A DNA stretch of 64,000 nt from Lachnospiraceae bacterium. Its GTDB lineage: Bacteria > Bacillota > Clostridia > Lachnospirales > Lachnospiraceae. Shown here piece after piece: positions 41,715-50,010 of this stretch. The notes under the pieces were generated by a model, which worked only from the letters and a program-made list of their open reading frames with translations, was not told the DNA's origin and did no database searches. Both the position numbers and the translations under genes were made by a program. Within the stretch, counting starts at the first letter, position 1, and every line of letters begins with the position of its first letter. The DNA is taken from positions 1 through 64,000 of the forward strand of contig CAJTEW010000018.1 of NCBI GenBank assembly GCA_910575605.1, in the 5' to 3' direction.

Positions 41715-42032
41715 TTAGTCACCGCCTTTCTCCTGCCCGGAAATACGGGCGTGGTTTTCTACGGCAAACCGGATGAAATGCTCCGCCTGCGGCAGATTCA
41801 AAATGCTTTCCATGAGGGAATAAAATTCCGCTTCGGATAGCTCCTTTGTCTGTGGTGCAATGCTCTCAATAGCTGCCCCACGGGTAATCAGCCGGTGCGT
41901 CCTCTGTTTCCGGGAACCGCTTTCCAGATACGCCTGCCGGTTTTTCAAACGCTGCATTTTCCGTTTTTCCCGTTCCAGCAGGACAGTGGTTTTTTCATAT
42001 TCCTGCTTCAACTGTTCCAAAGATTTTTCCAT
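41715..42032 (-). CDS. DUF3847 family mobilization accessory protein
   Basis: The 105-aa protein has an N-terminal coiled coil (KSLEQLKQEYEKTTVLLERE), a basic RKMQRLKNR segment and THRLITRGAAIE, matching DUF3847, which is found next to MobA/MobL relaxases. ATG 42032 follows GGATGTGAG. It lies between oriT and the relaxase gene and may help form the relaxosome. Confidence 0.8.
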   Translation of the reverse strand: MEKSLEQLKQEYEKTTVLLEREKRKMQRLKNRQAYLESGSRKQRTHRLITRGAAIESIAPQTKELSEAEFYSLMESILNLPQAEHFIRFAVENHARISGQEKGGD

Positions 42033-42275
42033 GTTCTCACATCCTTTGCTTATAAGATAAAGAAAGACCATCCGCAGACAGTCCGTGTGTCAGTGCTTCT
42101 ATAAAACCCGATGAAAAGGGAAAACCGCAGAGCGGATTTCTCTTTGCGGCGGGTACACAGGGGATAGCCGCTTTAGCGGCGCAAGGGGGTGTAGCCACCT
42201 TGTCGGAGCGAAGCGAACGCAGACCTCGGATTGCTGATTTTATCAGCGGCAGAGGTAAGCTCCGCAGGACGCACG

Positions 42276-42313
42276 ATACATGGTCTTTAGACTATGTATA
42301 GAAGTGCGCCCTT
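42276..42313 (+). other. oriT with an RSF1010-like nic region
   Basis: A 10-bp inverted repeat with one mismatch (42276-42285 and 42290-42299) is followed directly by AAGTGCGCCCT at 42302-42312. That is the conserved core of the RSF1010/MobA oriT nic region, which also lies just after an inverted repeat. The flanking 42072-42318 stretch has further GC-rich hairpins and no gene. Confidence 0.78.
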
Positions 42314-42318
42314 AGTTC

Positions 42319-42522
42319 CTAAGGGATTTTGCCGTTTCCGGCAGTTTTGTCCTTTTTCTTGGAACGCTTAGAAAGGTACTTCGGGCAGTCAACCACAACC
42401 GCCCGGAAGCTCTGTTTACATTCGTGCTGGCATTTCCGGCACAGTTCGTTGTAAGTGATACGGCTGCGGTCATTTAAGAAGAACGACCATTCCAGCCGCC
42501 GCTTGTTGCTCATTCTTGCCAT
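42319..42522 (-). CDS. Conserved small Cys-containing protein next to oriT
   Basis: The 67-aa basic protein (WSFFLNDRSRITYNELCRKC, QHECKQSFRAVVVDCPKYLS) has four Cys in a possible zinc-binding set. GGAG is 8 nt before the ATG. Similar short proteins are usual beside oriT on these elements. A relaxosome or regulatory role is possible but untested. Confidence 0.7.
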   Translation of the reverse strand: MARMSNKRRLEWSFFLNDRSRITYNELCRKCQHECKQSFRAVVVDCPKYLSKRSKKKDKTAGNGKIP

Positions 42523-42668
42523 AACCGGCTCCTTTCTCCGTTTCTATCTGATGTACGCAGATAGGCTGTTTTGGTGTAGCGTTTCGGTATCATTTTTAAG
42601 GTTTTTTCCCTCTGTATACCCCTTTGTAAAGTGCGGCAGTATTGCAGTCAGGGAATGATAACTCACGC

Positions 42669-42893
42669 TTATTTGTCGCTTCTCGGTACGGTTTCGGAGC
42701 CTTTTGCCATCCATTCAAAGAAAGCAATTTTGCTGACCTTGATAAGTCTGCCCCTGCGGAACGCTGGAAAGCCGGGTGTGTGTACCAGCTCATAGGCGCT
42801 CGCTCTTGAAATTCCCATAATCTGCTGAATGTCCGCCACATCCAGAACCAGCGGTAAATCCTCGTAGCTGTTCAATCTCTTTTTATCGTTCAT
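42669..42893 (-). CDS. xis: Helix-turn-helix excisionase-like protein
   Basis: The 74-aa protein is a MerR/Xis-type DNA-binding domain: LVLDVADIQQIMGISRASAY, then ELVHTPGFPAFRRGRLIKVS. ATG 42893 has GGGAGG upstream. On Tn4451-like elements such proteins help control excision or transcription. Confidence 0.82.
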   Translation of the reverse strand: MNDKKRLNSYEDLPLVLDVADIQQIMGISRASAYELVHTPGFPAFRRGRLIKVSKIAFFEWMAKGSETVPRSDK

Positions 42894-43135
42894 TCTGTTC
42901 CTCCCATAAATCAAATAGGTTAAAATGCTTCCTGTTGCCGTTTTCCCCAAAAGCCGTTTTCCTGCCCCATTCCTGCGGTGTTTCCCTGCATTGGTGCGCC
43001 GGATGCGTCACTTCTCCTGCCGGTCATATCCCTTTTGGACGGTCATTCACTTGTCAAGGTACTGTGCGGTACGAAATTACCAACTGCAATCATCATAGCG
43101 TACTATCCTTGACAAAACAATGATTCTGCGATACC
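42894..43135. other. Intergenic before the DUF6076 gene
   Basis: Divergent promoter region between the Xis gene and the DUF6076 gene. TTGACA-like and TATACT-like segments are possible, but no clear operator or RNA gene is seen. A CTTGTCAAGG segment near 43049 and CCTTGACAA near 43100 form an inverted pair. Confidence 0.4.
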
Positions 43136-44236
43136 ATGAGTGTAACGGATATAACTGAATTATATAATTACCATAAACAAAGGCAGGGGATAGGGATGGA
43201 GAATCAGTTTATACGACATGAGCCATGTTTTGAGAGGATTTTGTTTGTCCTGACGCTGGACAGGAAGAAAATGAAAGAGCGGATTTTGATTGGGGAAGAA
43301 CAGCAGATCCGCTTCCGGCTGAACGGGAGCCAAAACACAGAGGTGCTTTGTGATATGACACGCCCGCTGGGAACTTTTTTGATAAACTTTGAGCGTGACA
43401 CGGACAGAGATTGGAACTTATACGGGCTTTCTCCACTGCGGCAAGCCCTCCACTCCAACCGATGGAAACAGCCGGAGCTGGAGCAGGCGGCAAGCGAATT
43501 TCTCTGGGGAAAATATCTTAGCAATGACCCTCTGAAAATGTATGTGGCGTTCCGTATCTGGAACAGCTATCTGCTTTCCAGAGAACCCCGTGACCGTAAC
43601 GCTGCCTGTGACCGCTTCATGGATAAAATGAGCAGCCTGACCGGGGTATTCCATAACGAAGCCATGAGCTTTGACAGGGAGACAGGAAAACCGAAACATT
43701 TTCAAGCTGGCAGCTTTTATTTCAAAGGCGCACCATCAGAAGATACCCGGCTTGACCTCTGGTTCCCGGACAACCGTCGCACAGAAGAATGTGTGTCTGC
43801 CTATGCGTCCCTCTACCCGTTGATTACCTATTATCTGAACAGGCTGAATAACTGGGGGCTTTGCTTCCGGCAGTGCAAGGTCTGCGGGAAATATTTTCTG
43901 GCAAAGAGCCAGCGGTATGAGCTGTGCAGCGACAAGTGCCGCAAAGCACAGGCGCTTCAAAACAAGCGGGAATTTGACGAGAGGGCAAGAGAAAATAACT
44001 ATGACCTGCTTTATAAAAATGAATGCCAGAACTGGCGCAACAAAATAAACCGGGTAAAAAATACCGCAGGCTTTCCGGCTGACTGTCTGGAAAAAATACA
44101 GGCTGCCTTTTCCGACTTTAAGAAAGAAGCCTTACAGAGAAAAAAGGCTGTAAAAACAGGAACAGCCAGCCCGAAAGAATTTGCGGACTGGCTGTATCAG
44201 CAGAGTAATGTAATTGTTGAGCTGACCGAGATATGA
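43136..44236 (+). CDS. DUF6076-like protein with a zinc-finger motif
   Basis: The 366-aa protein has a C-terminal zinc-binding pattern CKVCGKYFLAKSQRYELC, then SDKC, followed by a Lys/Arg-rich helix, like DUF6076 proteins on Firmicute mobile elements. The N-terminal 250 residues have no recognised fold. An internal ATG at 43196 (MENQF) has AGGGG 6 nt upstream and may be the true start. It is the only plus-strand gene of the element. Confidence 0.75.
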   Translation: MSVTDITELYNYHKQRQGIGMENQFIRHEPCFERILFVLTLDRKKMKERILIGEEQQIRFRLNGSQNTEVLCDMTRPLGTFLINFERDTDRDWNLYGLSPLRQALHSNRWKQPELEQAASEFLWGKYLSNDPLKMYVAFRIWNSYLLSREPRDRNAACDRFMDKMSSLTGVFHNEAMSFDRETGKPKHFQAGSFYFKGAPSEDTRLDLWFPDNRRTEECVSAYASLYPLITYYLNRLNNWGLCFRQCKVCGKYFLAKSQRYELCSDKCRKAQALQNKREFDERARENNYDLLYKNECQNWRNKINRVKNTAGFPADCLEKIQAAFSDFKKEALQRKKAVKTGTASPKEFADWLYQQSNVIVELTEI

Positions 44237-44328
44237 AAAACTTTCTATCGTCAATTTCGCATTATTGCAATAACAGATTGCTTCTTCCATGAATGGTAAT
44301 ATTATCATCAAACTTTTGGAAGAACTAT

Positions 44329-44394
44329 AAATGTCCGAGGTGCCTTTGATTTCGACAGAAAAACAGGCTGAATTGTTACAACGCTCGGACATTT
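44329..44394. promoter_or_regulatory. Response-regulator boxes downstream of the permease
   Basis: AAATGTCCGAG at 44329 and the inverted box with TTGTTACA and CTCGGACATTT at 44373-44394 match the boxes found before the ABC and regulator genes. No gene follows directly, so they may be a remnant or serve an unseen RNA. Confidence 0.45.
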
Positions 44395-44417
44395 CAAAAA
44401 TCTTTTTGAGAAATGGC

Positions 44418-44448
44418 GGAAAAAGCGGGGCAGCATACGCCGCCCCGC
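44418..44448 (-). terminator. Terminator of the ABC permease gene
   Basis: GCGGGGC and GCCCCGC form the stem, and the minus-strand continuation is TTTTTCC. It lies 14 bp after the permease stop. Confidence 0.8.
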
Positions 44449-44461
44449 CGATCTCAAAAGG

Positions 44462-46852
44462 TCATTCCATTGCCCGCATTTGTTCTGTTAATGAACGCTT
44501 TTTCAAATCCCGTATTTCCCATACAGAAAGAATCAACTGTAAAAGAATCAATATTAGTAGATATCCACCTATCTGCATTGTTGGAAATTGATATGAGAGA
44601 TTTGGCATACCGAATAGAATACCAACAGCTTTGCTCACAGGAATAGCTATGGGAATACCAACCAAAAGAACGATTCCAAATGAAACAAGTACATATAGCA
44701 ATCCCTCTGTTATGAGAGAACGATATAATTGTTTTAGGCTTAATCCAACAGAGCGTAATGTACTGATTTCCTGTTTACGCGCTTGATGGTTAGAGAGCGT
44801 CATATTGATTAGATTGATTATTCCAAACAGCAAAATTAGTAATGACAGCATTTGCAAACTTCCAAACAATAAGTTCATAGAAGATTCCATGTACTCTACA
44901 ACATCATTATAGCTGCAAATAGAAAGCCCCTTTTCTTTAGAGGTAATTTTCTGCTGAATGGCTGATTCTATTTCATCATTATAAGTTTTATCAGTTATGA
45001 TCTCCCATGAGTAAGCAAAATTTTCTGTGTTTGTGAATAGTTGTTGTGCAAGTTCTTGTGTAATTATAAGATTCGCTGGATCAATAGCATCTGTACCGTT
45101 TTCGGTTCCGACAAAGCTCTTATCAAAGAAACCGGAAACAATACATTCTATTTCCTCTCCACTATTTGTAATCTTTATAGGTGTCCCTTTTGTAATCCCC
45201 AGTTCCATATATCCATCTGTCAATAAAACTTCAAACTGGTTCTTAGGCATTTGTCCATCTATCAAATGTTGTTCAACAAAGCTAAAATTACCTTCTGTAC
45301 TTTGAACCGAAATTATATCACACATTCCCTCAGTAGCATTTCCATTGATAGAATAATGACACATTCCTACCGAATCTCTAAGTGGTATAATCTTTTGGAT
45401 TCCTTTAGTATTCAAAAGTTCTTCTTTCAAAGATTCATTTAGCGGATTATTTGTTTCGTTTTTTCCAACTGATTCTTCAGAAAGATATATACGGAAGCTT
45501 CCGCCGTTTACAAAAAACTTTTCACGGACAAATTGCTCTGGCGTATTACTAACTGCTGCGGATGCAGATATAAATAAGAGTAATCCTCCAAATATCAAGG
45601 AAAGCAATGTACTGGCTGTCTTTTTCTTATCGCGTCCAAGATTTAATAGAGCTAAAGAGTAAGGTGAAATTTTCTTATTATGTTTTCGAGATTGCATCGG
45701 AGCATTTCGATAAGCTATATATCGTACTGCCTCAATAGGGGAAGTAGTTGCCGCAATTTTAAGCGGCTTGCGAACAGATAATTTCACCATAAGAGTGCAA
45801 ATGATGGAAACACCTATCATTACAAAAGGAATATTGATAGGAGAAAATCCGCTGGAAAATTCATTACTTCCCAAAACAGTTCCGACAATCGCACCCAAAA
45901 CAATACCCGGAGGGATTCCAAGCCATGATAAATATCTACTTTCATAGTTTATCATTTTCTTTATCTGTAATGCAGTTGTACCTAAAGTGCGTAACTGTCC
46001 GAAATTTCTTATTTTTTCATTGATAGAAATTCTGAAAATACTTTGGATTACCGTTATACCTGCAAATAATACCAACACGGACAAACTTACAAAAGTTAGT
46101 ATATTTTCAAATGACAATCCCATATTCTCTCTAAAAAAGAGAAAACTTAAGCTATAATCAGCACCAATTTCTTTTCCAATAGAAGCAATTCTTTCTTTTA
46201 GAATTTCTTTTGATGTTGAATCTGCATCAGCAAAACAAACATAGCTTTGGTATTTTGCAGGATTATAATTAGAGCTATTTTCTACAAACGATTTTGATAT
46301 ATAGCACGAGTAATTGCCCTGTGATTCAGTCGAGCTTTCCGTAATCCCAGAAATCACAAAATCTTGTGATTTTCCGTTTATTTGAAAAGAAATTTTATCT
46401 CCGATTGCAGTATTAGAAAAATATTTGTTCACCATTTCACGGTCAACTGCAATTTCATTTTCTTTAGATGGCATAGTCCCATCTTTTAGTGTAAATTGAT
46501 TTCGGGCAATATAGCATGCCGCATCATCCATATATGCCAAATACAATGAATATCCCTCTGGCATTTTTATTTCTCCCAGATTGTAAAGCGACGCTACCAT
46601 TTCGATTTCTGGTTGATGACGAAGTTTTTCAATTTTATCCTCTGTCAGATTATCATAGCTGGCTTGAAAAGTGGCCATATTATTTTGAGATTCCTGAAAA
46701 GCAAAAAATAATGTTCCACACATTGACATCAAAAACGCTGCCAGTGAAATAGCAATTATTATCATAAAATTCCGGCGCTTCTCGCTTTTCAAACTCTCCT
46801 TTGCCAGCTTCTTTGTAATGGCGCTGGTATCATTTTCAAAAGGCCATGTCAT
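44462..46852 (-). CDS. FtsX-type ABC transporter permease
   Basis: The 796-aa permease has two FtsX-type domains: a first membrane helix at residues 30-52, an extracellular region, helices near 250-380, a helix near 415-435, a second extracellular region, and three C-terminal helices (670-780). The architecture is that of MacB/SalY-like permeases of antimicrobial-peptide transporters. It pairs with the ATPase 14 bp upstream. It is far more AT-rich than the ATPase and two-component genes, suggesting a different origin. Confidence 0.88.
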   Translation of the reverse strand: MTWPFENDTSAITKKLAKESLKSEKRRNFMIIIAISLAAFLMSMCGTLFFAFQESQNNMATFQASYDNLTEDKIEKLRHQPEIEMVASLYNLGEIKMPEGYSLYLAYMDDAACYIARNQFTLKDGTMPSKENEIAVDREMVNKYFSNTAIGDKISFQINGKSQDFVISGITESSTESQGNYSCYISKSFVENSSNYNPAKYQSYVCFADADSTSKEILKERIASIGKEIGADYSLSFLFFRENMGLSFENILTFVSLSVLVLFAGITVIQSIFRISINEKIRNFGQLRTLGTTALQIKKMINYESRYLSWLGIPPGIVLGAIVGTVLGSNEFSSGFSPINIPFVMIGVSIICTLMVKLSVRKPLKIAATTSPIEAVRYIAYRNAPMQSRKHNKKISPYSLALLNLGRDKKKTASTLLSLIFGGLLLFISASAAVSNTPEQFVREKFFVNGGSFRIYLSEESVGKNETNNPLNESLKEELLNTKGIQKIIPLRDSVGMCHYSINGNATEGMCDIISVQSTEGNFSFVEQHLIDGQMPKNQFEVLLTDGYMELGITKGTPIKITNSGEEIECIVSGFFDKSFVGTENGTDAIDPANLIITQELAQQLFTNTENFAYSWEIITDKTYNDEIESAIQQKITSKEKGLSICSYNDVVEYMESSMNLLFGSLQMLSLLILLFGIINLINMTLSNHQARKQEISTLRSVGLSLKQLYRSLITEGLLYVLVSFGIVLLVGIPIAIPVSKAVGILFGMPNLSYQFPTMQIGGYLLILILLQLILSVWEIRDLKKRSLTEQMRAME

Positions 46853-46866
46853 AGCTTGCCACCTCC

Positions 46867-47532
46867 TTATTCCACAATCTTGCCGTCCTCAATGCGGACA
46901 ATCCGATCTGCAAGACGGGCTATGTCGTCATTGTGGGTAATCATCACAACAGTTTGCCGGAACTCCGCACTGGTACGCTTGATAAGTCCCAGCACCTCGG
47001 CGCTGGTCTTGCTGTCAAGGTTGCCGGTTGGTTCGTCGGCCAGCACAATAGCCGGTTTGGTAATCAAGGCGCGGGCGATAGCCACACGCTGTTGCTGGCC
47101 GCCGGAAAGATTGTTCGGCATATTTTTCAGTTTATCTTCCAGTCCCAGCAGGTGAACGATCTCGTCCAAAAACTTCTGATCCACCGTGTCCCCGTCCAGC
47201 TCCACCGGCAGGACGATGTTCTCATACACATTCAGGATGGGAACAAGGTTATAATTCTGGAAGATAAAGCCGATGTTGCGGCGGCGGAAGATGGTGAGCT
47301 GTTCGTCGTTCTTCTTTGCCAGTTCTTCGCCCCGGACGATCACGGTTCCGCTGGTGGGAGTGTCTAACCCGCCCATCATGTGAAGCAGGGTGGACTTGCC
47401 GCTGCCGGAGGTTCCCACAACAGCCACAAACTCGCCGTCCTCCACGGAGAAGTTCACGCCGTCAAGGGCGCGGGTAATGTTCGGCTCTGTGCCGTAATAC
47501 TTTTTCAGATCAATCGTCTGCAAAACGCTCAT
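46867..47532 (-). CDS. ABC transporter ATPase (LolD/MacB/SalX type)
   Basis: The 221-aa ATPase has Walker A GTSGSGKSTLLHMMGGLD, Q-loop NIGFIFQNYNLVPILNVYEN, signature LSGGQQQRVAIARAL, Walker B IVLADEPTGNLD and an H-loop MITHND. ATG 47532 (MSVLQ) is the start; earlier codons lack a ribosome site and extend through the regulator boxes. The unit resembles peptide-antibiotic resistance transporters. Confidence 0.93.
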   Translation of the reverse strand: MSVLQTIDLKKYYGTEPNITRALDGVNFSVEDGEFVAVVGTSGSGKSTLLHMMGGLDTPTSGTVIVRGEELAKKNDEQLTIFRRRNIGFIFQNYNLVPILNVYENIVLPVELDGDTVDQKFLDEIVHLLGLEDKLKNMPNNLSGGQQQRVAIARALITKPAIVLADEPTGNLDSKTSAEVLGLIKRTSAEFRQTVVMITHNDDIARLADRIVRIEDGKIVE

Positions 47533-47585
47533 ACTCAAAACTCCTTTCAAGGCTTTCTGCCTGTTGATAAGGTCATTGTAAAAAC

Positions 47586-47662
47586 CAAATGTCCGCGAAA
47601 TGTTACAGCGGCCAAAAAATTTCATTGAAAATCGGGGTGAAATGTTACAATACTCGGACATT
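47586..47662. promoter_or_regulatory. Paired regulator boxes upstream of the ABC operon
   Basis: AAATGTCCGCGAAATGTTACA at 47586-47606 and, inverted, TGTTACAAT plus CTCGGACATTT at 47642-47662. They match the box at 49471 and are the likely binding sites of the response regulator. Confidence 0.6.
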
Positions 47663-47709
47663 TCAAAAAAATTTACGGCGGGCAGCCGGAAATGGCCGTC
47701 CGCCGCGTT

Positions 47710-48741
47710 CTATTTTGTAGGCAGCATAATGGAAAATTCCGAACCCTTGCCCGGCTCCGAAAACACTTTGATATAGCCGCCCTGCCGCGTTACGATCTCG
47801 CGAGCCAGATACAGGCCAATGCCCACGCCCTGCTGTTCGTGTACTTCTTCCTCACGATAAAAGCGCCGGAAGATGGCGGCCTGATTGCTTTCGGAAATGC
47901 CCTTGCCGGTGTCGGTCACTTTGATCTCCACATACATTTCCCACAGCACCACAGACACCGTGATTTTCCCGCCTGCCGGGGTGTACTTCACTGCATTGTC
48001 CAGCAGGTTAAAGAGGGCTTCGGATGTCCACTTGCTGTCATGGGAAACGGTCAAATCCTCCGGGCAGTCCACGGACACGGCGATTTCCTTTTTCTCCGCT
48101 GCATACACGATCCCACTCATGGCCTGCGCCACGGTATCAAAGAGGCGGCCCGATTTCTTATCCAACTGGATCACGCCCGTTTCCAGCCGGGAGGTTTTCA
48201 CAAGGGCCTGAAAGAGAAAGTCCAGTTTATCCGTCTGGCTGCGGATTCCCCGGATAAAGTCGGTGCGCTCTGCCTCGGTCATAGGCTTTTCCAGCAGGGT
48301 GTCCGTCGCCATTTTCAGATTGCTTACCGGCGTTTTCACCTGATGGGAAATATCCGATACAAGGGTCTGTAACTCCTGCCGTTCCTCGTCCACCCGGCGG
48401 CGGTTCTCCTGCATGATCTGGTAAAGCCTTGCCAGCCGGTGTCCGATTCTGGCAAGCTGGGTTTCGCTGTCCTCCGGGCGCTGGGGCGCTTCATTCCCGG
48501 CGATCATGTGGTCTAAAGTCTGGCACAGGTCAGCGGTAAACTGCGACAGCCGCTTTCCAAACGCCTGCGTCAGTACAAAAATCCCCACAAGGGCGCACAG
48601 CAGCAGCGCCCCACCCGTCAGCAGCACCGCAATCTGTTTTGTCACAAGAAACAGGGCTATGGTGATTCCGGACATGGAGAGGACAAGCCCCATTGCCACC
48701 CGGCCAAACAGCCGCTTTACCGAGAGGTTCTTAACCTTCAT
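47710..48741 (-). CDS. Sensor histidine kinase of the cargo two-component system
   Basis: The 343-aa kinase has two N-terminal membrane helices with almost no extracellular loop (residues 15-60), the intramembrane-sensing plan common in cell-envelope stress systems. The DHp helix has SDISHQVKTPVSNLK near 140, and the ATPase domain has NLLDNAVKYTP, DTGKGI and QGVGIGLYLA. The start overlaps the regulator stop by ATGA. Confidence 0.92.
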   Translation of the reverse strand: MKVKNLSVKRLFGRVAMGLVLSMSGITIALFLVTKQIAVLLTGGALLLCALVGIFVLTQAFGKRLSQFTADLCQTLDHMIAGNEAPQRPEDSETQLARIGHRLARLYQIMQENRRRVDEERQELQTLVSDISHQVKTPVSNLKMATDTLLEKPMTEAERTDFIRGIRSQTDKLDFLFQALVKTSRLETGVIQLDKKSGRLFDTVAQAMSGIVYAAEKKEIAVSVDCPEDLTVSHDSKWTSEALFNLLDNAVKYTPAGGKITVSVVLWEMYVEIKVTDTGKGISESNQAAIFRRFYREEEVHEQQGVGIGLYLAREIVTRQGGYIKVFSEPGKGSEFSIMLPTK

Positions 48742-49430
48742 TTTGCCTCGCCTCCCGTCCATTGATAGCCCATGCCGTAAACGGTCTTGATGTAGGGCGC
48801 ACCGCCGTCGGATTCGATCTTGCTGCGAATCCGGCTGATGGAGGTTGTCAGGGTGTGTTCGTCCACAAACCTCTCGTCTATATCCCACAGCTTTTCCAAA
48901 AGCTGCCCACGGGTCAGCACTTGCCGGGGATTTTTGCGGAACAGGTTCAGCATTTTATACTCCATCGGGGATAGGGTCAGGGGCTTGCCGTTTAGGGACG
49001 CCGTCTGCTCCGAGAAGTCCAGAAACAGCCGCCCGTCGTCGTAAATGTCCTTGGCCGGTTTGTGGTGTTCCAGCATAGCGAACATGGCTTTGATTTTTCG
49101 CTGCAAGACCCCGATCACAAAGGGCTTTGTGATGTAGTCCACCGCGCCCACCTCATAGCCCCGTATCTGGTCGCTCTCCTGATCGTTGGCGGTCAGGAAT
49201 ATTACGATGGTGTCCGGGTGCTGGGGCTTTATCAGCTTGCACAGCTCAAAACCGTTCCCATCTGGCAGGTTAATGTCCAACAGCACTAAATCAAATTCCC
49301 GCTGGCGGATGGCGTCGGCTGCGGTTCTGGCATTTAGAGTAGAAGTCACGCCGTAGCCGTCTGCGGTCAGGTTATAGGCTAACATCTTATTCAAAAAACT
49401 GTCGTCCTCGACAATTAAAATCTGCTTCAT
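48738..49430 (-). CDS. OmpR-family response regulator of the cargo two-component system
   Basis: The 230-aa regulator has a complete receiver (VEDD, VLLDINLP with phospho-acceptor Asp, ITKPF with Lys) and a winged-helix domain (LSPMEYKMLNLFRKNPRQVL, then EHTLTTSISRIRSKIE and YIKTVYGMGYQW). ATG 49430 follows GTGAGGAT. The box at 49471-49492 just upstream suggests autoregulation. Confidence 0.93.
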   Translation of the reverse strand: MKQILIVEDDSFLNKMLAYNLTADGYGVTSTLNARTAADAIRQREFDLVLLDINLPDGNGFELCKLIKPQHPDTIVIFLTANDQESDQIRGYEVGAVDYITKPFVIGVLQRKIKAMFAMLEHHKPAKDIYDDGRLFLDFSEQTASLNGKPLTLSPMEYKMLNLFRKNPRQVLTRGQLLEKLWDIDERFVDEHTLTTSISRIRSKIESDGGAPYIKTVYGMGYQWTGGEAK

Positions 49431-49470
49431 ATCCTCACTTCCTTTGCTTTTTGCAGATAGTATAACAGGC

Positions 49471-49492
49471 AAATGTCCGAGAATTGTTACAA
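49471..49492. promoter_or_regulatory. Regulator box upstream of the response regulator
   Basis: AAATGTCCGAG followed by AATTGTTACAA, about 40 bp before the regulator start. Same motif as at 47586 and 47642. Confidence 0.55.
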
Positions 49493-49641
49493 GGACAAAT
49501 ATATTTATCATTTTACAGCTTTTTTATGTGTACTGCAATTTTATAAAAGAAAGGACAGCAGTATCATCAAATTGCTGTCCTTGCGGTTTATTATAGCTGG
49601 TAGTGTATAAGCGTGGGTTCATCATATTTGGTGTGGTATCT

Positions 49642-49770
49642 TTAACTATGGGAAACTTCCGTTTCCCACTTTGAAATCGTCTGTCTGCTCACACCCAGCC
49701 TTTCTGCTACCTCCTCCTGGGAAAGTCCGCATTTTTTTCGTGCATGAAATAAACTGTTTCCTAAATTCAT
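49642..49770 (-). pseudogene. 5' half of the split XRE regulator
   Basis: The ATG at 49770 has GAGGTG upstream. The frame reads MNLGNSLFHARKKCGLSQEE, then VAERLGVSRQTISKWET, and enters the element after five codons of XRE-like context, stopping at 49642. The helix-turn-helix is complete up to the Trp. Joined to 35656-36005 it gives one intact regulator. Confidence 0.9.
49644..49667. other. attR of the serine-recombinase element
   Basis: TATCTTTAACTATGGGAAAC (element end) is followed by TT and CCGTTTCCC, then host DNA. Combining its inner part with that of attL predicts a dyad-symmetric attP. Confidence 0.75.
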
Positions 49771-50010
49771 ATAATTCACCTCTCTTGTTTTTTGTAAGAC
49801 AAGTATAAGATGAGCAAAACAAAAAAACCACCATTTTTATATTGCAGTTTTGCACGATTTCTTGACATTGTATGCCACTTTGATGATATAATACATATTG
49901 TTAAAAAAGCGCCAGTAGAATACTGGCTGGCGAGGGAATTAATATTGCTGCCTGGATATGAACGCTGGGAAAACTTTGAAAAATCAATACATTATGAGGT
50001 GAATATATTT

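Larger units (their letters stand above)
35997..49667. mobile_element. 13.66-kb integrative mobilizable element (Tn4451-like) inside an XRE gene
   Basis: The two ends carry CCGTTTCCC at 35997-36005 and 49659-49667. Just inside are inverted ends: GTTTCCCTTAATTAAAGATA on the left and, in reverse complement, GTTTCCCATAGTTAAAGATA on the right. Outside, the two halves of one XRE gene join in frame if the element is removed. It encodes a large serine recombinase, TnpW, primase, VirE-type helicase, relaxase, DUF3847, Xis and an ABC/two-component cargo. Confidence 0.9.
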
